64,000 bases of DNA from Datisca glomerata (Eukaryota; Streptophyta; Magnoliopsida; Cucurbitales; Datiscaceae). The notes beneath the pieces are model-generated. The model was not told the DNA's origin. It worked only from the letters and a program-made list of their open reading frames with translations, and did not search any database. Positions 10,955-23,144 of the stretch are shown here, one piece after another (within the stretch, counting starts at the first letter, position 1; the number at the start of each line of letters is the position of its first letter). The position numbers and the translations under genes were made by a program. Where the stretch lies: positions 1,396,043 through 1,460,042 of the forward strand of contig QANY01002785.1 in assembly GCA_003255025.1 (NCBI GenBank), given 5' to 3'.

Positions 10955-12480
10955 TGAAAATACTATATTGCCCTTTTCTTTTTGGACATCTGCTTCTGTC
11001 TGTTGTATATTATTCCAAATGCTTCCTAAGTAACGCTCTGAGCCCAGCAATATCCTTTGTCATGCATTCCTCTCTCTCGAAGATAACATGCTATTGATGC
11101 AACTCTATATAAAAAAAAACTATCCACATTACTTCTAATAATTTCTTATTATGTATCTTAAAAATATAATGTTTATTTATTTTTTAAAGAGACAAATAAT
11201 GAGAGCTTCTATTTTTTTTAAAAAAAAAATTACACACATAACATTTAAAAAGAGTATTGAATTCTTAGTATTTTATGAGTACCTTAAACATATAAATTAC
11301 TTGCAATCAATTTCAATAAGATAATACTATAACGTATCGGCATGGAAACTAGTACTAGAAGGTTAAAAATGTAAATTTGCACCTACATTTCTTATTTGGA
11401 TTAATAAGGTGATTAACCGAGTAAATTACACATAAAATCATGATTCGGTGATGCAAACTGGAACAAGTTTAACCCCATAGGAACCGATCTAACAGGTTTG
11501 TCGCTGTGACTCGTGCATTAGTGTCCAAGTTTACATCCTGATTCCTCTCCTTTTAATTTTCCTCGTGAGTTGCGCTTTTTCTTTCTTTTTTTCTTTTAAA
11601 AAATATAAATGTCTGTTGTTACTTAATCTTTTTATCCTTTTAAAATATGTTTAACCCATTACTTAATTGTGGTTTATTATATTCAAACCTCACTCGCAAG
11701 CACGATTGTTACAGCTCAACTGGTTGAGATGAACGGTTGTGATCTTCCAAACGTGTCTCCCTCTTCTCAAACTATTCGTTTATTCATTTTTCCGCTCGAG
11801 TCTGCCATGCGCTTAGGACAAGGAGCGAGTCTAACTGTGAAAGATTGTACTTTAATTTTCACTTTTTACACTTTAAGGAGTTAACGCTATCGAAAACAAA
11901 GAACAAAATTATTGTAACAAAATAATAATAGCATCTATAATATATAATAATGATTTTCTTTATTATATTAAAATGAGGTTTAAAATCAGAAACTTATAAT
12001 CTTAACCCCATCTATTACATATGGGCTAAGAGGGGATAAACATTTTTTAACAAAAAAATTTCCTTCCTACTTCGTAGAATTTCTTAATTTTCGTTCATAA
12101 ATATTAAAATTAAATATTAATAACTAAATCAAATTATTAACAATGAATTCTATAAATTAAATTCAATTATAATAACATGTATGAAATGAAGACAAAATGC
12201 ATAAAAAACTTGAAAAATGAATTAAATATAAATTTATTAGTTTACAAACAAACAATTAAAAAGATAAAATTTGACAAATGTATATATTTGAACGAAATTA
12301 AATATATTTTTTATGAATTGTACACACAACAATGTTCTATACAATTTTACAAAAATGCTCTATGCCATATTCTTTTTACAGGCGTGTTCAGTATCTTTTC
12401 GTCTTTGAGAATATTATATTAATACATTATTTATTGTTTACTATATAGCGGGTAACATACCTCATATGAGTTATTATATT
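10955..12480. other. intergenic DNA upstream of the GATA gene
   Basis: The first several hundred bases are likely GATA promoter sequence. Beyond that the sequence is AT-rich with poly-A/T runs. The open frame at 12177-12422 is very rich in Lys, Ile and Asn, as expected from AT-rich random DNA, and I do not consider it a gene. Confidence 0.55.
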
Positions 12481-13330
12481 AAAAATGTCGTTTCAAGGGG
12501 AAAGCGTAGCAGTTTACATCACGCCTTGATTTATGACCTCTTGGTGGCCATAGAGAAGATGAAGTTTTGACACAGTAAGAAAGGAGGGAGAGAGAGAGAT
12601 TGAGACAGAGAGAGAAGACAAAATATTTATTGTATTTATATTTCAATAATCTAAAGCTTAAAAATAATTATATTCCATTTACTACTTACTTCAACAAATC
12701 GTTTACTGTATTGATTACATCATATTCTACTGACTGAGAAGCTAACCAACTTACTTCATACTGAGTTCTCCAAGTATATAGTCATCCCCACTTGAAGTTC
12801 TCAAGAACCATCTTGAAGACTTCAATGTTTGATACCTATCTGCGGTTGTGAAATTCTGACAAATTATTACTTCATTTAAGTCTTCAAAGTTCATCTTATA
12901 GTCTTTCATATGGCTCTTGAAGAATTCATGTTTGCATAGCTCTCAGCCCTTAAGAAATTTTCAGTACTAGTTTTTTTTAATTTTATGTTAAAACTTCTTG
13001 AAGACCCCGTTGATAATTCAAGTTTCTAACTTGAAAACTTCATTTTTCTTCTTGAACACTTCAAGTATCTCATTTGAAGGTCTTAAGTTTCTCACTTGAA
13101 GACCTCAAGTTTTTCACTTGAAGACCTTAAGTTTCTCTCTTGAAGACCTCAAGTTTCTCTCTTGAAGACCTCAAGTTTCTCTCTTGAAGACCTCGGGTTC
13201 TTCATCACATGACCTCACTCTAGTTCCTCACTTGAAGACCTCAAGACCTCACTCAAAAATCTCACTTGAATCTTCGTTACAACTTCAAGTTTCGTCTTTT
13301 AGGTCACTTAAAGTTTCTGACTTTAAGTCA
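12481..13330. repeat. CTTGAAG-rich minisatellite region
   Basis: From about 12770 the sequence becomes full of variants of cttgaagacctcaagtttct. The most regular part (about 13071-13200) is a tandem array with a unit of about 22-23 bases, copies of which differ by one or two bases. Motifs such as cttgaag...cttcaag are imperfect palindromes. The first part (12540-12760) has a GA-rich stretch and no gene. Similar motifs recur at 43010-43320. Confidence 0.8.
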
Positions 13331-13594
13331 TTTCAAGAAATATCGAAATAAATTTTCTGCACGATTAAGTTAGTTTTTTGTTTAGATTTTGTTAGGTTAT
13401 TTTTTTAACAATTAAGCGCTTGTTACTTTTACATTTAAAAAATAATAAGTAAGTAAATTATTTGTGAAATAACATATAATTTAGTTGATGTGGATAATGA
13501 GATATGTTAATTTTGAATTAACTGATATCTATAAATTTATCTGATTAAAATAAATATTTAATTTACAGTAATTATCCCGTACCGATCAATGATT

Positions 13595-13800
13595 GTGAAT
13601 CATAGATCATCATTGACTGTTGTAGTGTCACGTAACACTACAACAATAGGCCGTGTAACACTGCAATGCCACACGACACTGCAATGTGGCGTAATATACA
13701 GTGTCGTGCGATACTGTGATGGTTTACGCCAACTGCAGTGCTGTGCGACACTACAGTTGTGCACCATTATACAGTGGGTCCCACTACATTGGATAATTTA
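13595..13800. repeat. palindrome-rich repeat cluster
   Basis: Repeated short units of the type cgacactgcaatg, gtgtcgtgcgatactg, acactacagttg and gtgggtcccac alternate in both orientations, so the segment can fold into several hairpins. It is markedly more GC-rich than its surroundings. The open frame at 13589-13801 is a by-product of this repetition. It may be the core of a small foldback transposon, but I cannot define its ends. Confidence 0.55.
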
Positions 13801-16177
13801 AAATTAAATGTTAGTTTTTAATTATCTCTAAAAGTATAATATGCCATTATCTAGAATATAAACATATATTATTCTAATGGCCTTAAAGTGGATGAATCAA
13901 TTTTTACTGATTTATCAGTTTATCAATCAAGAATTGAATTGAGAGCACAAGAATCATCTTAATAAAGTCATTCTCAGTAAATCTCTAGGTCTCATGTCTT
14001 GAGTATATCTAGAGACAGAAAAAATGTCTTTAACATTCTACGTGCCGACGCATGCCTAGTGCATGCTCGTTGAACAAGATATTCTCTTTTTGAATCAAAC
14101 ACAGATTGTCAACGCATGCGTTTTATAATGTTAAGGTTGTAAATTTCCCACTTTCTTATAACTTGGTTTACAACATTCTTTACACAATGCAGTGCTAACT
14201 GCTTAGAACCTTTTCGTAACATATTCAACCAAATAAGTGACCAGCACGTACTCATGACATGGTGCATAAATTATTTGTCCCGATACTGTAGAACTTTCCT
14301 CTATACTAAAATGTGTAGAAGTAGTGGAAATATTTCTCGATAATACTATCTCTAACTATTCTTCAAATTACCTGCATTATCCTTAAAATCAAAATTAAAC
14401 AGATTTGAAGATTTTATCATCATACTATATCTAAAAGTTGGGATGTTGTTAAAAATGTTTTTGGCATGTTTATCCTCGTATTTTTCTTAAAATTACTTAG
14501 TTATCATTTAACTTAAAATTGAATGCAATGATAGTGATAAATTTATTTAATTAAGTAATAAAATAATTACCTTTTATTACTTTAGATTACATAATTGGTG
14601 AATATATTTCAGTTACATTTTATAGTAGTTATTATGTTTGATTTTAGCAATATAACTTATAGCCTAATTTGGCAAATTTTATGATAGTAAAAACATATTT
14701 TAAACAAAATTGAAACATGAGAAGAAATAGTTAACAAATACTAAATATATATAACTTATTATCTGATAAACTTGTATACATTTTCTTAGTGACTTGATAT
14801 GATTAATTCATATTATTCGAATGAGAGAAAAATCCTATAATTAGTAAGTATCACATACTTTTGGCAATAAATTGTGACAAGGGATATAACTTAAAATTAT
14901 TGTACATAGTTTTTGTATTACTATCTCACAGTTATGAAAAATATCATTGTATTAAATAAGAGATATGAAGGGTAAGAATGTTAGCTAATAAGTTAAATGA
15001 ATTTCATATTTTAAAGCTTAAAAAAATTAATTGATTTGATTTTCTTTAATTGGTGAGTAAATGTGCGTGAAGAATTGGTTTAAATATTACTAGATTAGAA
15101 GGTATAAAAAATTCAAAATATCATGATTAAATTTTATTACAAACGTGAGATATAGTAAAAGAAATATTAAAAAAACAAATTGAATTTGGAGATATTAAAA
15201 AGAGACTATTCATTATAGTTTATTTCTAGCTAGCTTAGTCTCATAATACAAAGTACATTAATAAGTTAACATATATTATCAATGTATAAAAATTTATATA
15301 CGCGTACAACCCATACGTTAAAAACTGATATATTAAAAGTATCAAGGAGATGAGAATCATTTTTTAACAATTTTGTTAACTTATTATTGATACATTACCT
15401 AAATTTATTAGTTACATGTGGAATTTAATATTCTAACTCAAGATGGAATTTAATCTTATTTTTAGTAAAATATATGATTTATAATTATAATAAATTGATC
15501 AAAGTAGGCTATAATTTTAAAATTCATTCACTTATTTAATGAATTTTAAATAAATTTTTAAGTTATTCTTAATTTTTGAACGAATTTTAGCAAGTTTTTT
15601 AAAAAGTTATAGAGAAAATTACATCTTTGTATAATTTGCTTTAATAAAGAGTAAAAGTGATTTATCTCCATAAAAATTAGATAATATTATTTAAAATGTA
15701 ACTCAGGTATAACATACGTTTACAAGCTTTAGTTACGCTATCTTTTATATGTTAGTATAACTAGTAAGGTACATAAATATAGTACAAAAAATTTAAGATA
15801 AAAAATTTAATTTGTAATGCAAACTTAAAAAAAAGATCAAATTTAAAATAAAGTTTAAATAGATAAAAAAGAAAAATAAAATAAAATAAAACATTAAATA
15901 TATCATTTAGTTTTAACGACATCAGTTGTTCTTTTAATTTTCTAAAACACATTTTCGCTACATACTCTTGATTTTTTTCTAATAACATACATTATGTTCT
16001 ATAACTTGGTTGAATAATAATAATATAACAATAAATAGAAAATAATAAGAATATAATAGATTTAATTGCACATACATTGATTGCGGGTATGAATTAACTC
16101 ATAGATTTAAATATCTAATCATAATTCAGTTATGTTAATATGATGCGGAATATGATTACTGTTTTATCATGGAAATT
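13801..16177. other. AT-rich intergenic DNA
   Basis: No coding region, RNA gene or transposon end is visible. The open frame at 15761-15988 (Phe/Leu/Tyr-rich) is low-complexity translation of AT-rich DNA. Confidence 0.6.
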
Positions 16178-16482
16178 GCAGATTTTAAAAGGGCTAAATA
16201 TGAACACATTCCTTACTCCTTACATGTTAATTTGTTTTAATATCACACTCATTTTCACGCTCAGAACTTTAAATGTAAAAGTATTTGTAATTAGACCCGC
16301 ATTAGCCAAAATTTACTAAATTTACTAAATGCAGATTTTAAATAGAGTTCAATAAGAAAACACTCCTTACTCCTTACAGGTTGATTTTTTACTATCACAT
16401 CAATGTTTACGCTGAGTACTTGAAAGAAAATATTTGTAATTAGTCCACAATTACCCAAAATATACTAAATTTAGTATATCTT
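16178..16482. repeat. diverged 153-bp tandem duplication
   Basis: Two units begin gcagatttta at 16178 and 16331. Both contain attcct/ctccttactccttaca(t/g)gtt, a segment ending tatttgtaattag, and (a/t)aatttactaaatt-like ends. The copies differ by many substitutions and small gaps, so this duplication is much older than the 57-bp one at 5831. Confidence 0.8.
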
Positions 16483-17636
16483 TTTAGCTCACCATTTATA
16501 TGAGTTTCGTTATTCAACCCATCGTATTCTAATGTGTTCTTCGTATATTTAAATTCATGCAACATTTATTTTTATTGAAAAAGTGTGTATGATGTGATGC
16601 CCAAACATATTGTTTTTGCTTAGAACCGCTCTGGAGAGCAATTCTAGATGGTTACGGGTCATCTACAAATGGCAGATGAGCCCAAGATCATGCATGTGAG
16701 AGACTGAAGAGTAAAAGGGTACGTTGAATTTAACCTAATCTAAAAATGTCGGCTACGTGACACGAGGCAAACATCAACAGGAGTAGATGGCTAAGGTGGG
16801 GTATTGTTTTGACGACACAGATCCCTAGGCATGTCTTCTTCAGGGTCTGGGATAAGGTGCTACTGTTTCTATTTATTGCAAATATCTAATCTTTTTTTTC
16901 TTTATTTTAAATACCATTTTATTTTCCAAACCAAACCAAATTTTAATTCACGTTAACCCTTCAACTATTGGATTATTCCTTAATCAATAGTTTAGATGAC
17001 GTTATACATAATCACAGAATTGTTGAAAGTTACTATATCTATAATGTCTAGCCGAATATTAATATTTATTTTTAACGTCGAACTCATGTCATTAATTCAT
17101 CAATTTTGTAAAAATATGATTTTGATCCGGTCATTTTGAGATCGAGCTCATATGGTAGAGGGGTAAAATAGTATTTGGACGTTATTTTTTTACTTCTCTT
17201 TAGACTTAATAATTTTTAAAATTTATGTTTTCTATTGTCCGAATTTCAAAATTTATGCTTGTGATAAAAGGAAAGCATGAAAAAGAGAGAGTACCTCGGT
17301 TGTTGCTTACCTTAGAGGTTTTGATCATTTTTCAGTGATTATTCAATTTGTATTACATACATGAGGTAACTTATATGAATTATGATACTTTTTATAAATA
17401 ATAAAAAATAGTAGTAGGCATGTGAGGGGTGCACGTGATAGAGATGGGAGATAGTGTCAGCGAGCCATGTGAGTCTTTCGCTCGTGTCAAAAGCCTAAAG
17501 TAGCGGTGGTCAATGCCACGTGGCTTTCATCTACTGTTACTTCATCTTTTATCCGATGCTTCGTCATGGTGTTGCAATTTACGCATATAGCTCCCTTTAC
17601 AATTACGTGACAGCACGTGCCCCTTTACCTGTGGGT
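16483..17636. other. intergenic DNA
   Basis: About 16620-16880 is less AT-rich than its surroundings but has no coding potential that I can see. Nothing else was identified. Confidence 0.5.
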
Positions 17637-18255
17637 AAGTATATAATTTTTTGAGTTGAAATTTTAAAATATTATAATTTAAACTTTAAATCATCTTAAA
17701 CTCACTATTTTAATTTAGATATAACTTTATCTATTGCACGATAATTTTTTAACACAACAACACAATATTTCTCTATTTGTGGATACGTTGTTTGATTTAC
17801 TAGAGATTTGATTTACTAGAGATAACATAATCAATAAACAAATACACCTCATAAACACAAAAGCCCAAATCCCTCTTTGCCCGTTTCGGCTAATTGACCC
17901 AAAGAAACCCACCCCCTCCCCCTCTTAGAGGGAAGACAATTTTTTCTTCAATTCTCAAGAATTTCCAGTCCGAGTTTGACGTAACTAACGTCGATTTCTT
18001 CTCTTTTCTAATTTCTTTTGGGTTTATGTATTTATGAGGTGTGTTTGATTTCTTGATTAAATTATGCTTAGTGGATAAAACGATGTCATCTTAGATAGGA
18101 AAAAATGACTTTATTTTGTTAGAACAAAAAAATTAACGCGTAGTAGACAAAGTTATATTTAAGGTTAAAATTATAAATTTTAGATAATTCAAAAATTAAA
18201 CTCTAATATTTTAAAATTTAGAATTTAAAGTGGATAGTTTGAGAATGTAAGATAT
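17637..18255 (+). mobile_element. inverted-repeat DNA element, copy 1
   Basis: The left arm (17655-17880) and the right arm (about 18015-18250) are inverted repeats of about 200 bases: attttaaaatattataattt at the left mirrors ctctaatattttaaaattta at the right, and acacctcataaacacaaa mirrors tatttatgaggtgtgttt. The centre contains a GC-richer core with accccctccccctcttagag. There is no transposase frame. The size (about 0.6 kb) and long arms suggest a non-autonomous Mutator-like or other foldback element. Outer ends are frayed. Confidence 0.75.
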
Positions 18256-18553
18256 AATGACATTATCGTTTTTTAATGAATTTGATTATTATTCACGTAA
18301 TAGAAAAAAGAAATCAACCTAGAAACAGGTTAAAAACTTGGATCGAGTGGAATTCGTTCCAGCTTACAGTATAAAACATCATTGAATAAAAGTTACATAA
18401 GTGAAAAAAAGAACCTTTGCATGCGAATTGTACTGTGCTTGTAAATTAGTCATACCGAGAAAAATGCAAGAGACTAGTTTTTTGGACAATCACGTGTGTA
18501 CTATAAATCGAGAAGTTTAATTAAATATGTCAACCATGTGGTAAAAAATATTA

Positions 18554-19165
18554 GGGAAAATTATACAAGACATTCTCAAACTATCACTAATATACATTTT
18601 AAATCTTAAATTTTAAAATATTATAGCTTAAACCCTAAATTATCTAAAACACATAATTTTAACCTTAGATGTAACTCCGTCTACTACGCGCTAATCTTTT
18701 TAACAAAATAAAGCCATGTTTTTTTTATCTAAGATGACAACGTTTTATTTACTAACTTAATCAAGAAACCAAACACACCTCATAAACACAAAACCCAAAA
18801 AGAAATGAGAAGAGAGAAAAAGTCGCTGAGAAGAAATCGACGTTAGTTACCTTAAATCTGGACTAGAAATGACTGAAAATTGCAAAAAAAAAATCCTCTA
18901 GTCTTCGTTCGAAGAGGGGAATGGGGTGGGTTTCTTTGGGTCAATTGGTCGAAAGGGGCAAAGAGGGATTTGAGTTTTTGTGTTTATGAGGTGTGTTTGT
19001 TTCTTGATTATCTAGTAGCACAAATGGGGGAAAATGGCGTTGTTATGTTAAAAAACTAACGTGCAATAGATGTAGTTACATCTTAAGTTAAAATTATGAG
19101 TTTTGATAGTTCAAGGTCTAAACCATAATTTTTTAAAATTTAGGATTTAAAGTATAGTAATAATT
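18554..19165 (-). mobile_element. inverted-repeat DNA element, copy 2, opposite orientation
   Basis: This is the reverse-complement counterpart of the element at 17637-18255. The asymmetric core appears here as cgaagaggggaatggggtgg and tttctttgggtcaattggtc, the reverse complement of the core in copy 1. Arms show the same motifs (aaattttaaaatattatag at the left, taattttttaaaatttagg at the right). The left end retains more outer sequence (gaaaattatacaagacattctc) than copy 1. Confidence 0.75.
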
Positions 19166-19331
19166 TTTTTTTGGACAAACCAGATTGGAATATTAATAAA
19201 AAAAACCCAAAGTCAAAAATATAGTTAAGAAGGTTCATGACTATCCCTTAGAGAGCGTGTATCTGACATAATCAAGTTACAAATAGAAATAAATAAACAC
19301 TGATGATGATCTGGTTGCATAAGCTCAAAAG

Positions 19332-19552
19332 ATGGATCCACTTCAAGTACCAAGCAGTCCAATCATAAGAGCTAGAGCAAAGAGGATGACAGAAGCACTC
19401 ATAGGCTAGTAAAGCAAGTAGAGGCCCAAACAAGTGTGAAGATGTCTAAGTTTGGAAAAGAAGAAGTTAGACTTGTCAACCTTGTGACCTACATAGAGCA
19501 TGATGTGGAGTCCAACATGGCAGCCCGCATAGAGCATGATTTAGTATTTTAA
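19332..19552 (+). pseudogene. C-terminal end of a gypsy pol polyprotein
   Basis: The frame starting at 19332 reads MDPLQVPSSPIIRARAKRMTEALIG. The RARAKR segment is a conserved tail of certain plant Ty3/gypsy polyproteins. A second frame reads TYIEHDVESNMAARIEHDLVF and stops at 19552, again a typical ending of the same family. No integrase, RT or RNase H is present to the left, so this is only the tail of an element. Confidence 0.7.
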
Positions 19553-20058
19553 ATGATAACAAGGAAGCAAGACAACTTGACAATTCTAACCTAGAAGTGG
19601 AGTCTTTTGGGAAGATTGTAACTTCCTGATTCATTGCAAATGATATTCTTTATGTTTAGAATTTAGTCTAGGCTCTTTGAATACTTTAGGATCTTCTAGG
19701 CCTCTAGTTTTCTATTTAAGCATGGTTTTCACAATGTATTGAACAACTTTGATCAATATAATTTCTTTGTGAAAGTTATCTCTTTGGTTCAAACTTTTAG
19801 ACTTATCAAGATATTTTCTTGTAGCGTCTAAAATCTAGACTTATCACTCACTTTTTTCCTTCTTGTTCTTGAGTGTAGTGTCTAAATCATACATTTGATT
19901 TTCTTCAAAGCATCAAATTTGAGTCTTAAGTCTTATACCTAAGGTTCTCTTTGTGCCACAAAAATGGTAGGGGTTTCATCTTCTTTAAGTCAATCATAGG
20001 GTTCTTGAACCATCATTGTTATCGAGTTTCATCGTAAATCATTGTGAGATTCGTATCA
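19553..20058 (+). repeat. gypsy LTR (left boundary uncertain)
   Basis: The right end, tcgtatca at 20058, lies two bases before a primer-binding site, which fixes the U5 end. Upstream sequence has U3/R-like features, including ttctatttaagcatgg, a probable TATA region near 19715. The left end falls somewhere after the pol stop codon; a TG at 19554 is the simplest choice. Because only one LTR is visible, this edge is tentative. Confidence 0.65.
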
Positions 20059-20060
20059 TT

Positions 20061-20072
20061 TGATATTAGAGC
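20061..20072 (+). other. gypsy primer-binding site
   Basis: TGATATTAGAGC matches the initiator-Met tRNA primer site TGGTATCAGAGC at 10 of 12 positions and follows the LTR end by two bases. It marks the start of the internal region of a plus-strand gypsy element. Confidence 0.8.
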
Positions 20073-20940
20073 TTTGGTTTCTAGAATCGGATCCAAGTCT
20101 AATTTGTTTTTTTTTTTAATTTTGACACTGGTTCTTGAAACGGTCATAACTTTTGATCTGGGAGTGGAAACGACTATTATTGAATATAAAAAATACTGAT
20201 TTTTAGAGCCCTATGACACTGAATCAACCAAGCGCACTCACCCAAAGTTCGAAGCCAAATTTCATCATTTTCATAGAATTCTGAGGTCATTAAGTTTTCT
20301 ACGTCGTTTTACCTAAAAATTTAAAATTCCAATTTTTGAATCCAAATTCCCATCATTTATCAGTATCTTTTTAGATTTTTTTATCTTACCAGTGTCTTCT
20401 CAAATCTAATTTGAATTCTGTTATCCTTACCTTTAATTTGATTTGAATGTATCTTCCCAAATCAAATTTTCTATTATCCTTATCTTTAATTTGAATTTAA
20501 ATTTGGATTCCCATCATTCTCGCAGCTGATTATCTTCAAAAAAAGAAAGAAAGAAAAGCACAAAAAGAAAGAAAGAAAGATAGTATAGTTGAAGCTGATA
20601 TCCTTTTGTTTCCTTATCTTCGATAATATCCCTAGATTGTTTCCTTATATTTAGTTATATCTTCTCATAGTATTTGATTTTTAGGTCTTTTGGTTGTTGC
20701 TTGAAAAATACTGATTCATTTGTTAGCTTGATCAAGAATCGAAAGAGAAAACTAAGAATGATAAAAGGCAATAGTACGTAAGATCATAAGATGGTAAAAG
20801 CCAATAAAACATTGAGTGAAAACACGAGTGAAAAAATTGAGTGAACCTCAAACTTTGAGTGTAAACACATAAAGGAGAGATTGCGAGGTCCTTAATTCTC
20901 TTTTTTTTTTCTACTAATCTTGTTCTCTTTCAAGTATTTC
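20073..20940 (+). other. untranslated leader of the gypsy element
   Basis: A leader of about 0.87 kb lies between the primer-binding site and gag. It contains GAAA microsatellite tracts at about 20536-20581 and no convincing open frame. A long leader is normal for large plant gypsy elements. Confidence 0.55.
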
Positions 20941-21975
20941 AAACAGTAATGGTAGAGGAGGAATAGCAGAAGATGGTATGTCAAAGTTACAAATGGAGGC
21001 GTTAGTGGGTGAATTGAAGAGAATGTTGGTAGAGGGGCTGGAACGAGTGCATGCGAGGATTGACTGGGTAGAATCATGGGTAGAGCAACCTAGAGTTCCC
21101 ATGGGGCATTAAAGGGAGAAACGATTACCTAGGGTTGAGTATGAGGAAAAATTTGGGGATGACTTTGAGGAAGAGGATCGATTTTTCCACATGGGAAGAT
21201 TAGGCTGTGGGGTTAGAGATATGAGATTCTGACATGAGAATAGTGAAGATAGGTTTGGTGAGAGGGTGGACAAAAATTTGGATAACATTAAGATGGAGAT
21301 ACCCTACCTCGAGGCAAGAATGATCGAGAAGCTTATTTAGAATAATAGAAGAGCACGAAGGTTGTGTTTGATTTCCATAACTACTCCAAGTTGAAGAAGG
21401 TGAAATTGACAGCCATCGAGTTCACGAATTATGCTATAGTTTGGTGGGACCAATTATGGGTGAATCAGAGAAGGAATGGTGATAGGCCGATTGAGACTTG
21501 AGAAGAGATGAAGGCAACCATGTGTTGGAGATTTATCAAGAGTTACAACGCTTGAGGCAAGGACCAAGGAGTGTGTAAGATTATTTCAAAGAGATGGAGA
21601 TTGCTTTGATTCGAGCCATCAGTTGCAATGGCAAGATTCCTAGTTGGCCTAAACCGAGACATTGCAAATGTGGTGGAGTTATAACACTATGTGGAGTTGG
21701 AAGACAAGGTTCACATGGCTATCAAAGTGGAGCAACAACTAAAGAGGAAGGGTTCCATGATTCTGGGCACAAGCAAATTCATCATCTACCTCTTGTAAAT
21801 TGAATTGGAAGAAGGAGGAGAAGCTAAATTTCAAGCCAATGGCCGAGGTTTCCAAGGATAGCAAAGTTGAAAGTACATCAAACCAAGTTAAAACTTATTT
21901 CCAACCATCAAGAACTTGTGACATTAAATTTTAAGTGTTTGGGAGTATGTCATATTGTTTCTTAATGTCCAAAGA
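20941..21975 (+). pseudogene. gypsy gag, heavily mutated
   Basis: Fragments of gag can be followed in order but in changing frames: GMSKLQMEALVGELKRMLVEGLERVHARIDWVE (about 20970-21075), KKVKLTAIEFTNYAIVWWDQLWVNQRRNGDRPIET (about 21394-21498), and a late Lys-rich part. The IEFT.YA..WWDQL segment is diagnostic of Retrotrans_gag in this gypsy group. The CCHC knuckle expected near 21910-21970 is degraded (KCLGVCHIVS-like reading). Numerous stops show it is inactive. Confidence 0.85.
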
Positions 21976-22870
21976 AGAGATTGATGATCATGATAGAAGA
22001 TGGAGATGTGGAAACTGAAACTGAATCTGAAGACAAGTCCATGCCACCACTAGAAGATGGAAGTGACATTGAAGAACCGGTTGATGGGGAACTTTTGGTG
22101 CCAAGAAGTGCTCTGAGTGACATCTCCAAAGAAGATGAAAAGGTACAACGAGAGAAGATTTTTCATACTATATGCCTTGTTAATGATAATGGTTGTAGTA
22201 TGATTATTGTGCTAATGTGGCTTGAACCTACATGGTAGAAAAACTAAACTTGCCTATACTTAAACATCCTATTCCATACAAGCTGAAATGGTTGCAAGAT
22301 TGTGGGGGAAATCATGGTGCATAAACAAGTGTTAGTTTCTTTTTCAATCGATGGAGTTTTGTGTGATGTCGTGCCAATGCAAGCAAGTCATCTTCTCTTG
22401 GGAAGGCCATGACAATTTACTAGAAAAGCCACTCATGACAGTTACACAAATAGATACTCCTTTGTAATTGATAAGAAACCTATTATTGTTTTACCCATCA
22501 CCCCAAAACAAGTACATGAATATCAATTGAAGATTAAAAGAGAGAATGAAAAATAAAGAGAGATTGAGAATGCAAAAAAAAAATGAGAGAGAGAAAAATC
22601 AAGAGAGTGAGAGTTCAAAAAAAGGAGTGGTTGAGCAAAAGAAAAAAGATAAAAATAGAGAGGTGGCCGAGAGGACTGGTAAAATGAAGAGAGAGAAAAG
22701 AGAGTTTTATGCAATAAAGAGTAAGATTAAGAGAACTGTGAGTTACAAATGGCCTTTGATTGTACTTTTAAACAAAAAGTCTTGATTTTCCATTAATTAA
22801 CCACTCTTTGCCTAGTGTCGTATATGTTTTGCTGGACTTTGGAGATGTATTTCCTGATGAGATGCCAAAA
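21976..22870 (+). pseudogene. gypsy aspartic protease region
   Basis: The open piece 21981-22238 reads DGDVETETESEDKSMPPLEDGSDIEEPVDGELLVPRSALS...FHTICLVND, the acidic linker before the protease. After a frame change, VLCDVVPMQASHLLLGRPWQFTRKATHDSYTNRYSF is recognisable; ...LLLGRPWQ is the conserved end of the gypsy protease. The catalytic DGGS/DSGA box has been lost in the mutated stretch at about 22200. The coding trace continues to about 22870 (VLLDFGDVFPDEMPKEL), the start of RT, where the element is cut off by the next one. Confidence 0.85.
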
Positions 22871-22876
22871 GAGTTG

Positions 22877-23131
22877 TCACCAATGATTTTTGCCAATTGT
22901 ACAAGGAATCATAAAGCTTTCAGGATCTTTAAGCTTTGGTGGAATCTTGTTCTGTAGGATCATACTACACTCATGTGCCAAAGCTACAGTCTCAAATTCC
23001 TCTAGCCTTCTCCTTTTGGTTAAGATTTCTTTCATAAACTTGACGTAATTTAGCATCTGCTGTAAGGCTTTGACCAAATGTATGTTTACATGTAGTTTTC
23101 TGCATACCCAGGCATTTGTTGAACTGACCAT
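22877..23131 (-). pseudogene. Athila protease region
   Basis: The open frame reads KLHVNIHLVKALQQMLNYVKFMKEILTKRRRLEEFETVALAHECSMILQNKIPPKLKDPESFMIPCTIG. This is the conserved stretch preceding the aspartic protease in Athila elements. The catalytic Asp motif would follow directly beyond 22877 and is missing, because the element ends there. Confidence 0.88.
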
Positions 23132-23144
23132 CTAACTTCTTCTT

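Noticed and set aside
12177..12422. Open frame of 81 codons as a small gene
   Set aside because: Composition is dominated by Lys, Ile, Asn and Tyr from AT-rich DNA, with no domain or conserved start context.
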